A stretch of 64,000 nucleotides of DNA from Ptychodera flava (Eukaryota > Hemichordata > Enteropneusta > Ptychoderidae). The position numbers were made by a program, and so were the translations under genes. The stretch is taken from the NCBI RefSeq assembly GCF_041260155.1, contig NC_091941.1:26308247-26372246 (forward strand), written 5' to 3'. Each line of letters starts with the position of its first letter. The first letter of the stretch is position 1. Of the stretch, positions 13,600-25,725 are shown piece after piece. The notes under the pieces were generated by a model. That model was given only the letters and a program-made list of their open reading frames with translations, made no database searches and was not told where the DNA came from.

Positions 13600-14218
13600 A
13601 GGTTGTCTATTCAAATTTTTTTGCAGAATCTGCATTTGGAGTATGCTAGTCACCATGTGTCACCTGGTTGCACGGACACTCTGGTGCATCTCTCTTAGTG
13701 TCTTACTGTGCTAAGGCTGTGACTTCTAAGTTTTCTCATTGGTTTTCATCTTTCTATGCTATCGCCAACTAATTTAAGTTGTCTAATCTAAATTTTTTGC
13801 AGAATCTGCATTTGGAGTATGCTAGTCACCATGTGTCACCTGGTTGCACGGACACTCTGGTGCATCTCTCTTAGTGTGCTATGGCTGTGACTTCTAAGTT
13901 TTCCCATTGGTTTTCATCTTTCTATGCTATTGCCAACTGATTAAGGTTGTCTAATCAATTTTTTTTGCAGAATCTGCATTTGGAGTATGCTAGTCACCAT
14001 ATGTCACCTGGTTGCACGGACACTCTGGTGCATCTCTCTTACTGTGCTAGGCTGTGACTTCTAAGTTTTCTCATTGGTTTTCATCTTTCTATGCTATCAC
14101 CAACTGATTTACATTGTCTAATCTAAATATTTTGCAGGAACTGCATTTTTAGTATGCTGAGTCACCATGTTTCACCTGGTTGCACGGACACTCTGGAGCA
14201 TCTCTCTTACTGTGCTAA
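13600..14218 (+). repeat. 168-bp satellite array, left part (4 units)
   Basis: Four head-to-tail copies of a unit of about 168 bp. The anchor word CACCATGTGTCACCTGG or a close variant recurs at 13651, 13827, 13995 and 14163 (spacing 176, 168, 168). Each unit also carries GGTTGCACGGACACTC and GCTGTGACTTCTAAG. The array continues at 16825 after an inserted element. Confidence 0.95.
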
Positions 14219-16824
14219 GGGACGATTCAGAATTTACTTCCAGGGGGGGTGGAGGATTTTCTATTTTCTCGGTGATTTTTTTCCATGGCCCCCCCTAGTA
14301 AATTATAGAAAAAATCTATGGCCCCCCCCTCATCTTTCCTGTTTTTTTTTCCATGGCCCCCCCCTAATATATACATGCATGCTTATACATTATAGACATA
14401 TCCAGTCTAACAAGTTGCAGGAACTGTAGTGGACATTTAATCGATGATATAACAAATCATTTCAGGGTTATATGACTATAAAAAGAATGATTTGCAGGGA
14501 CTGCAAGTGGCACACTTTGGAAAGGGTAGCAATAAACATATCTGGTTGTAAATTTCTGAAGAAAAGTTAATTACTAAATATGAATACTTTTTTCGTTATG
14601 TCTCACTGATACATATGATGCACACAAAGACAAGCAAAGATGTCAGTTAGAAATGGTGAACAGAAAATCAGAGGAGCAGATAATTGGCAAAGTGATATAT
14701 ATCTTGAAGTTTAATGGTACATCTCATTTGCAGATATCCAGATATTTCTGGAAAGTGAGATGTACATGTACATGCACACGTTCAGCATACATTTTCATTT
14801 GATGATGCTGAATATTTGCAGACTCACGGTGAAAGTTTTAAACATTAGGAATTAAAATTGGTGAAAGCCAACTTGTTTTTAATTTTCTCTTTTTTTCTAA
14901 TTTGGTTGTCATAAAACCAAGTTGCTGCCACTGAAAGCAACAATGCTGAGGAATATTTTAGAACATTTCTTGAACAAAACACCTTATCCAAACATGAATT
15001 CACATGTTATTCTGCTCATTCCATTCACAATCCAATGTTCATATTAAAATGCAGATAACCCTGTGTAAGTCAAAATTCACATTTTGTGAGCAGTATTTTT
15101 CAAAATTGACAGAGCATTCATATTTCAAATTTTTTTAACAAATTTTAATTTTAAAATAGTCATGATGCGCATGTTTTCAGATGACACGAAACAATACATG
15201 TTAATTTGTTTTTTTGCCTTTTCTGCCAGCCGCCACTGTGAAATCTTTGATTATACATATCAGAACGAATGGGACACAAAAGTATTAGCATCAATACACA
15301 ATGTGTAAGCCTATCCACATTTTTCCCAGCGTCATACACACTGAGATCACTTCTTGGACTACAGCAAATTTCATGTGTACACAATATTTCAACAATCCGA
15401 CACCATAGCATTGGTGCAGTGCCACATGATCTTCTGGATGCACATACAGGATTACTGGAAAATGAACCCTTTTGTAAATTTTTCACCATATATTTTTGAC
15501 AGTAATACATAATATTTTTATTTTCAACATTAAAACCTATTCGTTGAAAAGCACCTTGAAGATGAGACGGCCATAAATTTATTTTCAAAAAGGTTTATAG
15601 TAGATGTATTAAGCACTGTAAAAAGTTATGTAGAACATTTAAAAAATTTAGAAAGGGTAAAATTGATGAGAATGAAACATAGAAAAAAGGAGCAGAAAAG
15701 AAGAGTAGCAGTAGCAGTAGTTTACTCAAAGGATGAAGTGGGTGTATATTTGGGGTAAAAAACCTCAATTTTTGTATTAATGATAAAAATTAATTTAAGT
15801 CGAAAACTAGACAGTATTTTCTGAAATGTAATATTTCACTTGAAAGGATAGTATTCATGTAGAAAAAAACAACTATTTTACTTGGCATTATCCATCTTCA
15901 TTTTAAAATTGTAGGAGTTTAAAGACTGACACTCTAATAATTGATTAAAATCATTATCAGCAAAATTAAAATGCCTCTTATTCAAAATGCCTCTTATTCA
16001 AAATGTAAGAGCTTTATTGCCAAACAAAACCAATTGATAGTTGTTGTGTTATATAGCATTTAAAAAACATAATGTGAAATTTCAGAAAATTTGACCCAGC
16101 CGGAGTGGAGTTAAATTCGTTGGAAATTTTGAAATTGGGAGGCAAAAGAAGCCAAGAAATCAGGTGATTTGCATACATTTGCATAAATTAACACTTCTTT
16201 ATCATGCAACTTTCAACTGCTTTACAAGCTACAAGGTAAACCCAACCTTAAAAAGACATTTGCTGTAATTTTTAGCATTTGCTCAATGTTCATCTCTGTG
16301 TATCGGCATTTGTTTGTTATTCTATCACTACATAGAACACCCAATGCTGTATTTAGCAACATACCAGTGTGAACATAAATGACCATTGTTATTGTTGATA
16401 AATGAATTCTAGTCTGGACTTGATCTGAGATCTCTTTTCAACAAAAACAACCCTGACTGTTCACTGTATGGTTTGTATTGACACGCTAAATACTGGACAT
16501 TTCATAACGCTTCAGGGAGGAGAACAAGATACTGCAGTAGATGCATAAAACAAACCACTGTGAATATACCGAATTTGGCAGCTAAAGGAGTTTAACTAAA
16601 CATGTTGAGTTTATCTGTCACCCAGGTAGCGTCTACGGTGCTCTTTTGTAGAGATCAGAAATTCTGGGCAAATATTGAATTGATGTTTTTTTTCCTTGGC
16701 CCCCCCTTAAAGATTGTGGTATTTTTGTCGGCCCCCCCCCCCCCCCTAAATTTTCTTGGGAAAATGGGTGGCCCCCCTGAAAATCCTCCACCCCCCCCCC
16801 TGGAAGTAAATTCTGAATCGTCCC
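14219..16824. mobile_element. PIF/Harbinger-like DNA transposon, non-autonomous, 2.6 kb
   Basis: The element interrupts the 168-bp satellite. Its tips are inverted repeats of about 43 bp starting GGGACGATTCAGAATTTACT (left 14219-14261, right ending 16824), differing mainly in a G-run length. It is flanked by TAA on both sides (14216-14218, 16825-16827), and other satellite units show a single TAA there, so TAA is the target duplication. TWA duplication with GGG tips fits PIF/Harbinger. Both ends carry three copies of a T-rich/GGCCCCCC motif (near 14280, 14315, 14345; 16690, 16725, 16760), possibly protein-binding subterminal repeats. No transposase was recognised; the 142-codon minus-strand frame at 15160-15588 resembles nothing I know. 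Confidence 0.85.
15966..16240 (+). repeat. Dispersed repeat, copy inside the Harbinger-like element
   Basis: This block is about 80% identical by eye to the reverse complement of 17780-18035. Shared words include ATGCCTCTTATTCAAAATGT and TTAACACTTCTTTATCA with small changes. A 19-bp piece is duplicated in tandem at its left end. Confidence 0.8.
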
Positions 16825-17660
16825 TAAGGCTGTGACTTCTAAGTTTACTCATTTGTTTTAATCTCTTTATGCTATCGCCAACTGATTTAATTTGTCTAAT
16901 CTAAATATTTTGCAGGAACTGCATTTTTAGTATGCTGAGTCACCATGTGTCACCTGGTTGCACGGACACTCTGGTGCATCTCTCTTACTGTGCTAAGGCT
17001 GTGACTTCTAAGTTTACTCATTGGTTTTCATCTTTCTATGCTATCGCCAACTGATTTAAGTTGTCTAATCTACATTTTTTGCAGGAACTGCATTTTGATC
17101 GAGTATGCTGAGTCACCATGTGTCACCTGGTTGCACGGACACTCCGGCGCATCTCTCTTAGCGTGTTATGGTTGTGACTTCTAAGTTTTCCCAGTGGTTT
17201 TCATCTTTCTATGCTATCGCCAACTGATTTAAGTTGTCTAATTTAAATTTTTCGCAGGAACTGCATTTGGAGTATGCTGAGTCACCATGTGTCACCTGGT
17301 TGCACGGACACTCTGGTGCATCTCTCTTACTGTGCTAAGGCTGTGAATGCTAATTTTTCTCATTGGTTTTGCTCTTTTTATACTATTACAAAGTGATTCA
17401 AAATCAAAATTTTATGCAGTCGCCTGCTTTAGGAGTATGCTGAGTCACAATGTGTCACCTGGTTGCACGGAGTCATGTGGTACATCTCTCTTTCCCTTAT
17501 AAGGCTTTGTCATCTAAGTTTCTCCTATGTTTTGCTCTTTTCATGCTATTAAAAAGTGATTCAAGTTTTCAAATCAAAATTTTATGCAGGAATCTGCTGT
17601 TAGATCATGCTGAGTCAGAATGTGTCGCCTGGTTGCACAGAGACTTTGCAGTGGTATAAA
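16825..17660 (+). repeat. 168-bp satellite array, right part (5 units)
   Basis: The anchor word recurs at 16941, 17114, 17283, 17446 and 17616 (spacing 173, 169, 163, 170). The last two units are more diverged, as expected at an array edge that is homogenised less often. Confidence 0.93.
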
Positions 17661-17779
17661 ACTTGCTAATTCAGGGGCGCTGCACCCAACACAGAGTATT
17701 TTGCACCAAAATCACTTTTTTGTAGACATTCATTTAATTTAATGAAATTGTTAACCCAAGATTAAAATATTATTATTTG

Positions 17780-18035
17780 GGTTCATCTTCAAGGCTGTCA
17801 AGCAGTCGTAGGTTGCTTGATAAAGAAGTGTAATTTTTGCAAATGTTTGCAAATCACCCAATTTTCTGGCTTCACTATTCTTCCAATTTCAAGATTTCCA
17901 AACAATTTAACTCCATACTGACTTGGTCAAACTTTCTTAAATTTTCACATTATTTTCTTTAAATGTTGTTAAACAAAACTTTTTTTGATTGGCAATAAAG
18001 TTCTTACATTTTGAATAAGAGGCATTTTAATTTGT
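17780..18035 (-). repeat. Dispersed repeat, inverted copy flanking the satellite
   Basis: Reverse complement of 15966-16240 at about 80% identity. It lies just outside the satellite while its partner lies inside the inserted transposon, so the two copies arrived separately or one was captured by the transposon. Confidence 0.8.
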
Positions 18036-20159
18036 ATGAGGATCATGTACTGTAAAATATGTTCAGATGTAACCTGCCAAAAGAAGGAAATGACGACCAT
18101 GTTAAAAGTGATATTTTATTCAAATCATATGTGTCACTGCCCATTTGGGGCAACTGTTGTCAGCTCCACTTATACATAACCATTGCAAGACTAATATCAT
18201 TTTTATATGCAAAGTAAAACATAAACTCTGTCTTTTGAAGGTTTATGGCATGTCTGTTGAAAACAGAGAGTATTAAAAAAAGAATACTTTTTAATATGAA
18301 ACGTCTGTTAACAGTGTTTATTCATTCTGATGTAATAATGGATTTCTGTTTGTTTTGACAGTATCTTTGAATGATATGACACTGCCTTAACAACAGATGG
18401 AAGAGGAATGTGAAAGAAACGTCAATGTAAGTAGGGTATTATGTTCATATGTTGCTACTCACATTGGTGTACCATTTTGTAGTTACAACTTGAGCTGTAT
18501 CCTGTGAATGGTTTTGGGATAATTGTGTAAGTTATTATATTACAACTCTCAAAAATTTAGAGGGCCTGTAATGCTTACTTTTGATATTATTTTCATTATT
18601 TATATTTGTCCACTGTAAGTTGTTATTTTACTACAAAAAGATTGCTAAAAAATCAATATTTAGCTTGTCAGCATAGCATTTGAAATATACAAAAATGTAT
18701 TAATAGTATATCTATATTTCTATTTTTCTCACCCAGGTTTGTTGTAGACTACATCGCAATTGTGTTGTTGGAGGAGGCTGAAGTTTACATTATGTCAAGG
18801 AAAAGAATGGTTATGCTTGAAGAAGCAAATAAACTCTAGTATTGCCACAGAAATCTAAAGATACTGTTCTGCAGGGATAACCTTATTGACATTTGTTCAT
18901 ATTGTTATGAAATATTTTAAAACTTAAATTTTAAGGCAATTATTGTCATATTTAACCAAAATATCATTCAAAAGTTCTGGTCAGACACATTAATATTGAT
19001 TATACATGTCCCTTAGGATGGCAGCAATAAGATTTTGTAAAATCGTGCCAAGATATGCAACTTTGTATTTTTGAGATTATTTTTGTCATTGTAGATCTAT
19101 TTTTTTCTTCAAAACTCCTTGTCAGACTTTTTGATATTCAGTATACAGGTCCTTAGGATGACTTAAGTCAGATATTTTTATATAGTGAGAAAATGCAAAA
19201 TTTTGTATTTTTGGAGCATTTTTGTCAATTTGGTCAAAAAGTGCTTTTGTCTCATTGGTGTTTATCTGATAGCTTTGAATTTCTTATAAAAAATCCCTGG
19301 AGACTACCTAAGCCAAATCATTTTTCAAACTGGGGGAACCAATGATTTTTTGTTTTTGGAGCCAATATATTAGTCCGCAAGCTCGAATGACCTATTCCAA
19401 CCCGGAATACCTTGTAAATCAATTTTGAAGACACTGAAAATAATGTAGTTTTATTGATGCCAATTTGTAGTGAAATATGATCTAGAAAAAAGTTGTGAGC
19501 TTATGTTTTATGTATTGGATCAACTTTAGCAAATATTTCATGGAGGAAACCCCATACACTGATGAGGGATTTCAATCCACAAGAAGGCATATGGCAAGAT
19601 GCACCATACCAATAAAACAGACTCCAGTTTATTTGTATCAGTTCCAATCATTATGTTACATAAACAAAAAACCTGTCATGGTATCACTTAATTAAGTAAA
19701 TCTTCACAAAGATGAAGGCAGCCGAGTGAAATCATGTGTAGATTGAATAAGATGAGTGATGAATGGTAATATCAGGTAACTTCACCACACAAACTTACTT
19801 ACACAAACAAACTTGTGTATAACTTGACTCTGAGTAAATTTTAACATTTCAAGAAAGGACCATCAAATTTTTATTGTTGATCTACAAAATTGAAAAGTGG
19901 CTGTTAAAACGGAATTCTGCCCATGAAAATTGAAAGTTCAAACTCTTTGCAAACACAATAGTATTTTGAGTGAATAAGTGGAAATAGGAATACCTCTTTT
20001 TGTTTGTCAGATAGGAGCAATACTGTGCCCTTGGTGGTATATTTTTAAATGACTTGCAGAAATTGATATTTATTACTGTTGTTATTATTGCTAACTGTTG
20101 TTTTGCCTGATTGAGGCACACACCTAGCTATCCTATGGATTCTCTGGAACATTATCACA
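18036..20159. other. Intergenic, nothing recognised
   Basis: AT-rich sequence with no supported exon, RNA gene or repeat structure. The short open frames in it look like chance. Confidence 0.55.
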
Positions 20160-20360
20160 GTACAGCTACATGAGATACCAGCTCCCTTACCAAACCTGCA
20201 GACCTGCCAGATGGCTGTTTCAGATCTTCGCAGCTCGGCTGTAGCAGATCACTTGCAGATATCTGCAAATGGTCTGATTTTGTGCATATATAATTAGCTT
20301 TGAGCTGCAAATTGCAGCTCATGGGGCATGGTATGCAGATCAATGACATACACATGACAG
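20160..20360. repeat. Degenerate AGCTC/CTGCAG-rich cluster
   Basis: CTGCAGA, CAGCTC, GCAGAT and their complements recur without strict period and lead into the 53-bp tandem repeat at 20371. A similarly worded cluster in reverse sense lies at 23280-23570. Confidence 0.5.
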
Positions 20361-20370
20361 CTCAAATGCA

Positions 20371-20530
20371 GCCCGTGACTTTTGACCTGCAGACATACAG
20401 CAGCTCATAGCAGACAACTTTCAGCCCATGACTTTTGACCTGCAGACATGCCACAGCTCATTGCAGACAACTTTCAGCCCATGACTTTTGACCTGCAGAC
20501 ATACAGCAGCTCATATTAGACCACTTGAAG
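20371..20530 (+). repeat. 53-bp tandem repeat, 3 copies
   Basis: Units begin at 20371, 20424 and 20477 with GCCC(G/A)TGACTTTTGACCTGC, so the period is 53. The third unit is partly diverged. The copies are nearly identical, which points to recent expansion. Confidence 0.92.
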
Positions 20531-22740
20531 ACATATAACAGCTCAAAATGGACATTGCTCATTCACCATTATCATACTGCATGTAATGGGTCATATTTTA
20601 TTTGCACACACAAAATATATTTATTTCTACCTCATGTCATGCTCACTTCAATGGCTCACAACAATACAACACAAGCAGCTGGAGATCCTCGTCACCCTGT
20701 TAGATAAATGTGACACACCTCATCAAAGTTACCATACCAGTGAACTAGCTCACACGTGAGTAAAAAAAGATAACACCTGATGTAGGATGAAGAAACACTC
20801 ATTTATTACTAAAGGTTACGGGAAAAATTACACTGAATAGAACAAAGGAAAAAAGTCTAAAACCTTTATGAAGCTAGCATAATGTTATATCAAAACTAGT
20901 ACAGACTAGTCCAAGTTTACTGTCATGAACAACTGATGTTGGAGATATTGTGAGATGTTTACCTCAGCATTGTTTGATGAATCAAACTTCTTCTGAGAAA
21001 TTGTGAAGAGTTAATCTCAGAATTGTAAAATAGATCAAAGTTCTTTTAGTTTATTCAAATATTTCCAGTACTTATCAATTCCAACAAAAGTTATTCTGAT
21101 GTATAGAATAAATATAGGAAGCTTTGAACAAATACCGGTAGTAGTAATGAAATTGAGATCCTCTATATGGAAAGGACATCAAACTATATATCAAGCAATA
21201 CACATTTGTTTTGGCATTTAATGAGAAAGAAGAATTGCGAGGGTGTAATTTAAATAGATACAATTCACCCAGATGGACCATGGGAAATAAAAGTGTTACT
21301 TTATGTAAAATCACTTCGCAGCAAACATGTTTACAAATTCTGTTTACTCACTCAAACCAAGGGATTTCCATGCTGAAACGACACAATGCTACATGTAGGG
21401 CTACGCTCTAAATTTAATCGCTCGCGTTTTTGATACTTTTATAGTGTAAAACTGTGAAGTTTTCCTTCAACGTGAAGCCTTAATACCAGTCACAGATGAA
21501 CTCTGAAATGATAGAAGAATGAGAAACACAAGTTACTGAAATGTGAAAATATATGATTTACAGTGCTTAAATGCAGACAAAAGGTTCACGTAGCTTTTAA
21601 AATCCAGTGAGAATTTACATTAGCAAACATATCAATAAGCCAGATAAGGCCTGTCGATGAAAAAGAAAGTGAAGCAAGGCTGCAGGCTGGCAAAGACTGA
21701 ACCATATTACCGGTACACAGTGTTTCATCTAGGATACTACACCAGGGTGAGGGGATTGGTCCCCTTCCACTGGAATTTTCGAGGGGATTTTAAAATTTTG
21801 GGGAACTTAACTTGTAACTTGTACGGGTTTATTTGCCCCGAAAAATAAGTTTGTTTGTTCACTGAATTCAAAAACAGGACCCATTGTGTGGGCCATTGAC
21901 ACCACAGTTTGCTTGTGACTTTCATTGCATGCCGTCTGCACTGAACACGTTTCTGTGACAATAAAGTCCGATTGTTCGTGTCGATTTTGCTATCAGAATT
22001 ATTTTCAGAGTGTTATGGACACATACAATGCATAAAAACTTCAGTTTGTCTCCTTTTCTCAATTGTACAGAGATAATGTGACACAGAAACCGTATCGGGC
22101 TAGGGCAATGAACTTTGTGAACGTACACGTAACTCTCAACTGGCAGGCTTTCATATGCAAAATCAGCGTACGGAAAATTTACGCGTAGTATATTGTTTCA
22201 ACAGCATTTTCATGAAGCAGATCAAAAGCCTAGATGAAACACTGATTACATGGTGATCGAAAATCGGCAATTTTATTGATGACAATTGTGTTGGATTGAC
22301 TGTGTATATTATTTCAGCACCCTGTCTTCTTGAACCGTACAATCGCAAATCGGCAGTTTTACTGATGCCTGGCTTGAACTTTGAATCAACTAGATATCCT
22401 CGATATACCGAATGTAATCTTCAGAAAAGTCTGTACAAATAAAAACGCATATGAAGGAGATATGTCAAAGTAACTTACCTATAGTATCATTGGGATCGGT
22501 ATGCGGTTTGCAATGCCGTTTGCAATTGCAGGCAATATATCCATGGTTTGACCTCATTTCTCCTGACGGCGAGACCTATTGGTACGTTGAATATGTCGTC
22601 AAGTATACTCGTTCAATTTGCTACCATTTTATCAAAGTTTGGATACCGTTTTCGGCGAAATTTCATCCAAAGTTTAGCAAAGAAACATGACAGAGTAACC
22701 CTGAAGCTAATTCAATACGTGTAGATTAACGGTCGATGTG
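20531..22740. other. Intergenic, no gene recognised
   Basis: No supported exon. A diverged pair of about 60-bp direct repeats occurs at 20945-21045, with CTCAG and ATCAAA words. The rest is unique AT-rich sequence to my reading. Confidence 0.5.
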
Positions 22741-22757
22741 TCTTGCCGCTTACACTT

Positions 22758-22830
22758 TGACCTGCGTGACCTGGGTCATTTAGCGAATCTGACCAATCGC
22801 GGACAACTTTTCACATGATAAATGACGTCA
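22758..22830. promoter_or_regulatory. Possible enhancer or promoter: nuclear-receptor half sites, CCAAT and CRE
   Basis: The plus strand carries TGACCT-GCG-TGACCT at 22758-22772, which on the other strand is a direct repeat of AGGTCA with a 3-base spacer. GGGTCA follows at once (22773-22778), then ACCAATCGC at 22792-22800 and the palindromic cAMP-response word TGACGTCA at 22823-22830. The surrounding 22.7-23.2 kb is richer in CpG than its neighbours. No gene was identified next to it, so the function is inferred from motifs only. Confidence 0.35.
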
Positions 22831-23279
22831 TCATGCGTGATGCAGCCTAACCAACAACAACATGCAACGTACACATTTTTCTCAAGGGTCTATGATTTGA
22901 TGTTCGGACCTGTGGGGAGTAGCAAAAGTAGCGGTGCTCGGATCTACAAATATCAAAGGTAAAACGGAGCACAGCTTAACATCGAATGAACAATGATTCT
23001 GAGGAAGACACGTTGATAATTATAAGGCAACTTCTCATTGATGCACAGGGCTTTCCCGGCGTTTTTATATGTGTGCCCATAGGATTACGCTGATAGACTA
23101 CATGTACACGTACACGCGTACTCGATCAATTTTCTGAGCCGAGATCGCAAAACGGACGCACGCAAATTTTAATTTGAAAATGGACTGAACTCATTAAATA
23201 CCTGACCGTCCTTATAACTTCACTCTACTAGAAACGAAAACTCAACTACGGTGGTGCATACCCTTATATATACCTTGAC

Positions 23280-23570
23280 TGGCTCATGTTTTGCTGCCAG
23301 TGAACTGTTTCGAGCTGCCATAGAGCTGTGACAATTGTAGTGTCAACAAAGTTTTACTTCGAACGATTTTGAGCTGCATAACGGCTGTTGACCGATCGGC
23401 CAAGAGCTGCACAAGTCTGCATTTCGTCTTCCAGAGACACTCGAATCTGCAGCAGACAAATGACAGCTCCAAACGCTCTGTGCAGATCTGCATTAAAGCT
23501 GGTTTGAGCTGTCACAGCTCTGAAACCGATCTGCTGCAGCCAAATGAAGATCTGCACGTTTCCTACGGGA
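23280..23570. repeat. Degenerate AGCTG/CTGCAG-rich cluster
   Basis: Words such as GAGCTGC, CTGCAGCAGA, ACAGCTC and AGATCTGCA recur many times. The vocabulary matches 20160-20530, mostly in the opposite orientation. The two clusters could be the arms of one large decayed fold-back element of about 3.4 kb, but I did not find clean tips. Confidence 0.5.
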
Positions 23571-23779
23571 GGCCGCTGCTAGTTGAAACGCCTATTTGTA
23601 GGGGTTTTAATGACTGCTAAGCTAGTACGAATTAGTAATGTAGATATTGTGAGTTCAAGCCCCATAAAATGCATCAGCAAGACTGCATCAAAGTTGACCA
23701 CTTTTACTGTACATGTTGTTCACAAATTAAAGGCCATCAAGAATATTTTTATGGATCTTTTAGAGTAATTTAACATAAG

Positions 23780-24270
23780 GGCCTGGGGGGGGGGGTCAGA
23801 GGAATGTGAGGGTAGTCACTCAAAAAATTGAAAGCTACAAGGAGGTTGTTCAAAATTGGAAAGAAAGAAGGGGGTTGCTCAATTTTTGGTACAAAATGAA
23901 TTGAAATACCTCTCAGATTGCACCATTTCATCAATTTCTCAAAATTCTTAATGCGACCCCCTGTCACTTCCTCTCCCCCTGGGGTGTTCTGACAGTTTTA
24001 CTTAGTAAAAACAAATAGAAAACACCTAATATTGCACCAGACTGCATCATTGAACTCATTAATTTCTCAAAATTTCCGACGTGGCAGAGGGGACACGCCT
24101 CTCACACTTTTCCCGTGTTGGGTGTTCTAACAGTTTTACACAAATTGATAACATCTCTCATATTGCACCATACTGCATTATTGCACACATCAATCTCTCA
24201 AATTTTCAACACGAGAGGGTACAACTCCTCTGACACTGCCCCACCCCCCAGCCTCCTGACTGTTCTCCTG
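23780..24270. repeat. Tandem repeat of about 130 bp, 3 diverged copies
   Basis: TCTCAAAATT or TCTCAAATTT recurs near 23937, 24065 and 24195, and a TGTTCTGACAGTTTTAC variant near 23982, 24123 and 24256. Units also share ATTGCACCA and CCTCTCA words. A G run opens the block. Confidence 0.75.
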
Positions 24271-25480
24271 TACTTTCAAATTCTGCCCTGTCAGATATCT
24301 TAGTGGAAACCTTGTCATGATACCCATCCAATATAAATAATACTGTATGGTAAACAATACTATATGGTTGGATAGTGGTTACAGCATGAGCTTTTGTATC
24401 TACATTTTATTGTGACTTTGAATTTTCTTTTGCCGGTCACATCTTTTTCAACTGTCATGAGGTTAACCGATGATATTCCAGCAGGATATGAAAGGTCTGT
24501 ACTATTGCTGTAGTTTTGTAAATGTTACAAATACATGTCTTGGTATTTAACTGGTCTAAGTGGGGAGGGGAGGGGAGGGATCAGTCAAAATTTCTGTGTT
24601 AGAGACTGGGTTACTCAAATGCATTTGGGTTGGCATGGGGTTTACTCGAAATTTCAGAATACTATGAAATTCCCCAGACTCCCCCCCCCCCCAAGGTCGT
24701 AAATAATTACAACTCCCTAAGTAAGATTTTTACCACAGGAAAACGTTAATTTTATTCACTCTTCATCCTTTGTTATCCTTAGAAAGTTTGATTATGCAAA
24801 ATTGTGTTGTTACTTGTTGTAATCTTGAATTGTTGAAATGAATAAAATCTTGGAAAGTAAAACATGATCCTGTGTCACTGTTGTTCCTGTCTTGTTTCAC
24901 CATCAGAGAAAAAAAAAAGATTCTAATAAATTCACACCCAATTGCTCTACCAAAACAGAACAATTATTGAAATTTTTCAAGCAAAACACACGCCGTCTCA
25001 CCAGTAATACTTGTAAGTTCAATGCAACTCTGCATAACATGTTCGGACGAGAGAGGTGACCATAGAGGGCGAACGTCCTACTGGTACTCGTGTGAGAGGC
25101 TTGCAACCACATGACATACTCCGAGTGCGCGCGTACTGGTCTACAGGACCGAAGGTGACCTTACCTCGCTTTGAGACATGACCTTTGTAGGTCAAATTGG
25201 TCTGAGCTTGCGCAATAATGATTGTGAGGTCGCACAACACTACATCGAAGTACACGTGCACTTTTAAACTACTGTTGGTTGGTAAGTTGTTTACGTTCAA
25301 ACTGATAATCTTTACCGTTGTATGGCAATCTGATGTTTATGATGACGAAGTCAATTTATACAACTTAGAATCAATAATAATATCAGTATCTACAAAGTCA
25401 GCGTTTGTGTACGTCACACGACAGCATGCCGTCGTTTCGAGATGCGAACGTAGCCGATCCGATAGCCCACAACTTTCCCG
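24271..25480. other. Intergenic and ESF1 upstream region
   Basis: 24.5-24.7 kb has G- and C-runs (GGGGAGGGG, a 12-C run near 24680). From about 25.0 kb the sequence becomes richer in CpG, as expected near the ESF1 promoter. I cannot place the transcription start. Confidence 0.45.
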
Positions 25481-25513
25481 GGCGGTTTTGGGTCTCCACC
25501 ACCCAAAATCGCC
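25481..25513. repeat. Hairpin upstream of ESF1, 13-bp arms
   Basis: GGCGGTTTTGGGT (25481-25493) pairs with ACCCAAAATCGCC (25501-25513) with one mismatch and a 7-base loop. Another small hairpin with 10-bp arms follows at 25556-25585. Confidence 0.7.
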
Positions 25514-25640
25514 TGTGAAAGATGCTGTATACGGAACTGCACAAAAGCGCATGGTGATGGAGGTACAGGTCTGCGTGTACCTCCATGATCGGAGCTACCC
25601 GTAGCCTAGACAAAATCGCACACCGTGTGAGGCAAGTTCA

Positions 25641-25725
25641 GCATTGCAGGGCTGTGTGTTACCGGCTACAGGCCTCCCACCACATGTGTTGGGAGGGCTA
25701 CATCGGTAACACAGCCCTACCATGC
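25641..25725. repeat. Hairpin upstream of ESF1, arms about 40 bp
   Basis: The left arm 25641-25683 pairs with the right arm 25686-25725 with two short indels and several mismatches; the loop is almost absent. It resembles the palindromes in NDUFAF7 intron 1 in size and style. GGCAAGTT just left of it (25631-25638) also flanks the palindrome at 47654-47757. Confidence 0.75.

Noticed and set aside
15160-15588. 142-codon minus-strand frame as Harbinger transposase
   Set aside because: No DDE or Myb-like motif and no resemblance to a known transposase; too short to be informative.
13600-17660. CRISPR-like array
   Set aside because: The repeats are contiguous 168-bp units without spacers, and the genome is eukaryotic; this is a satellite.
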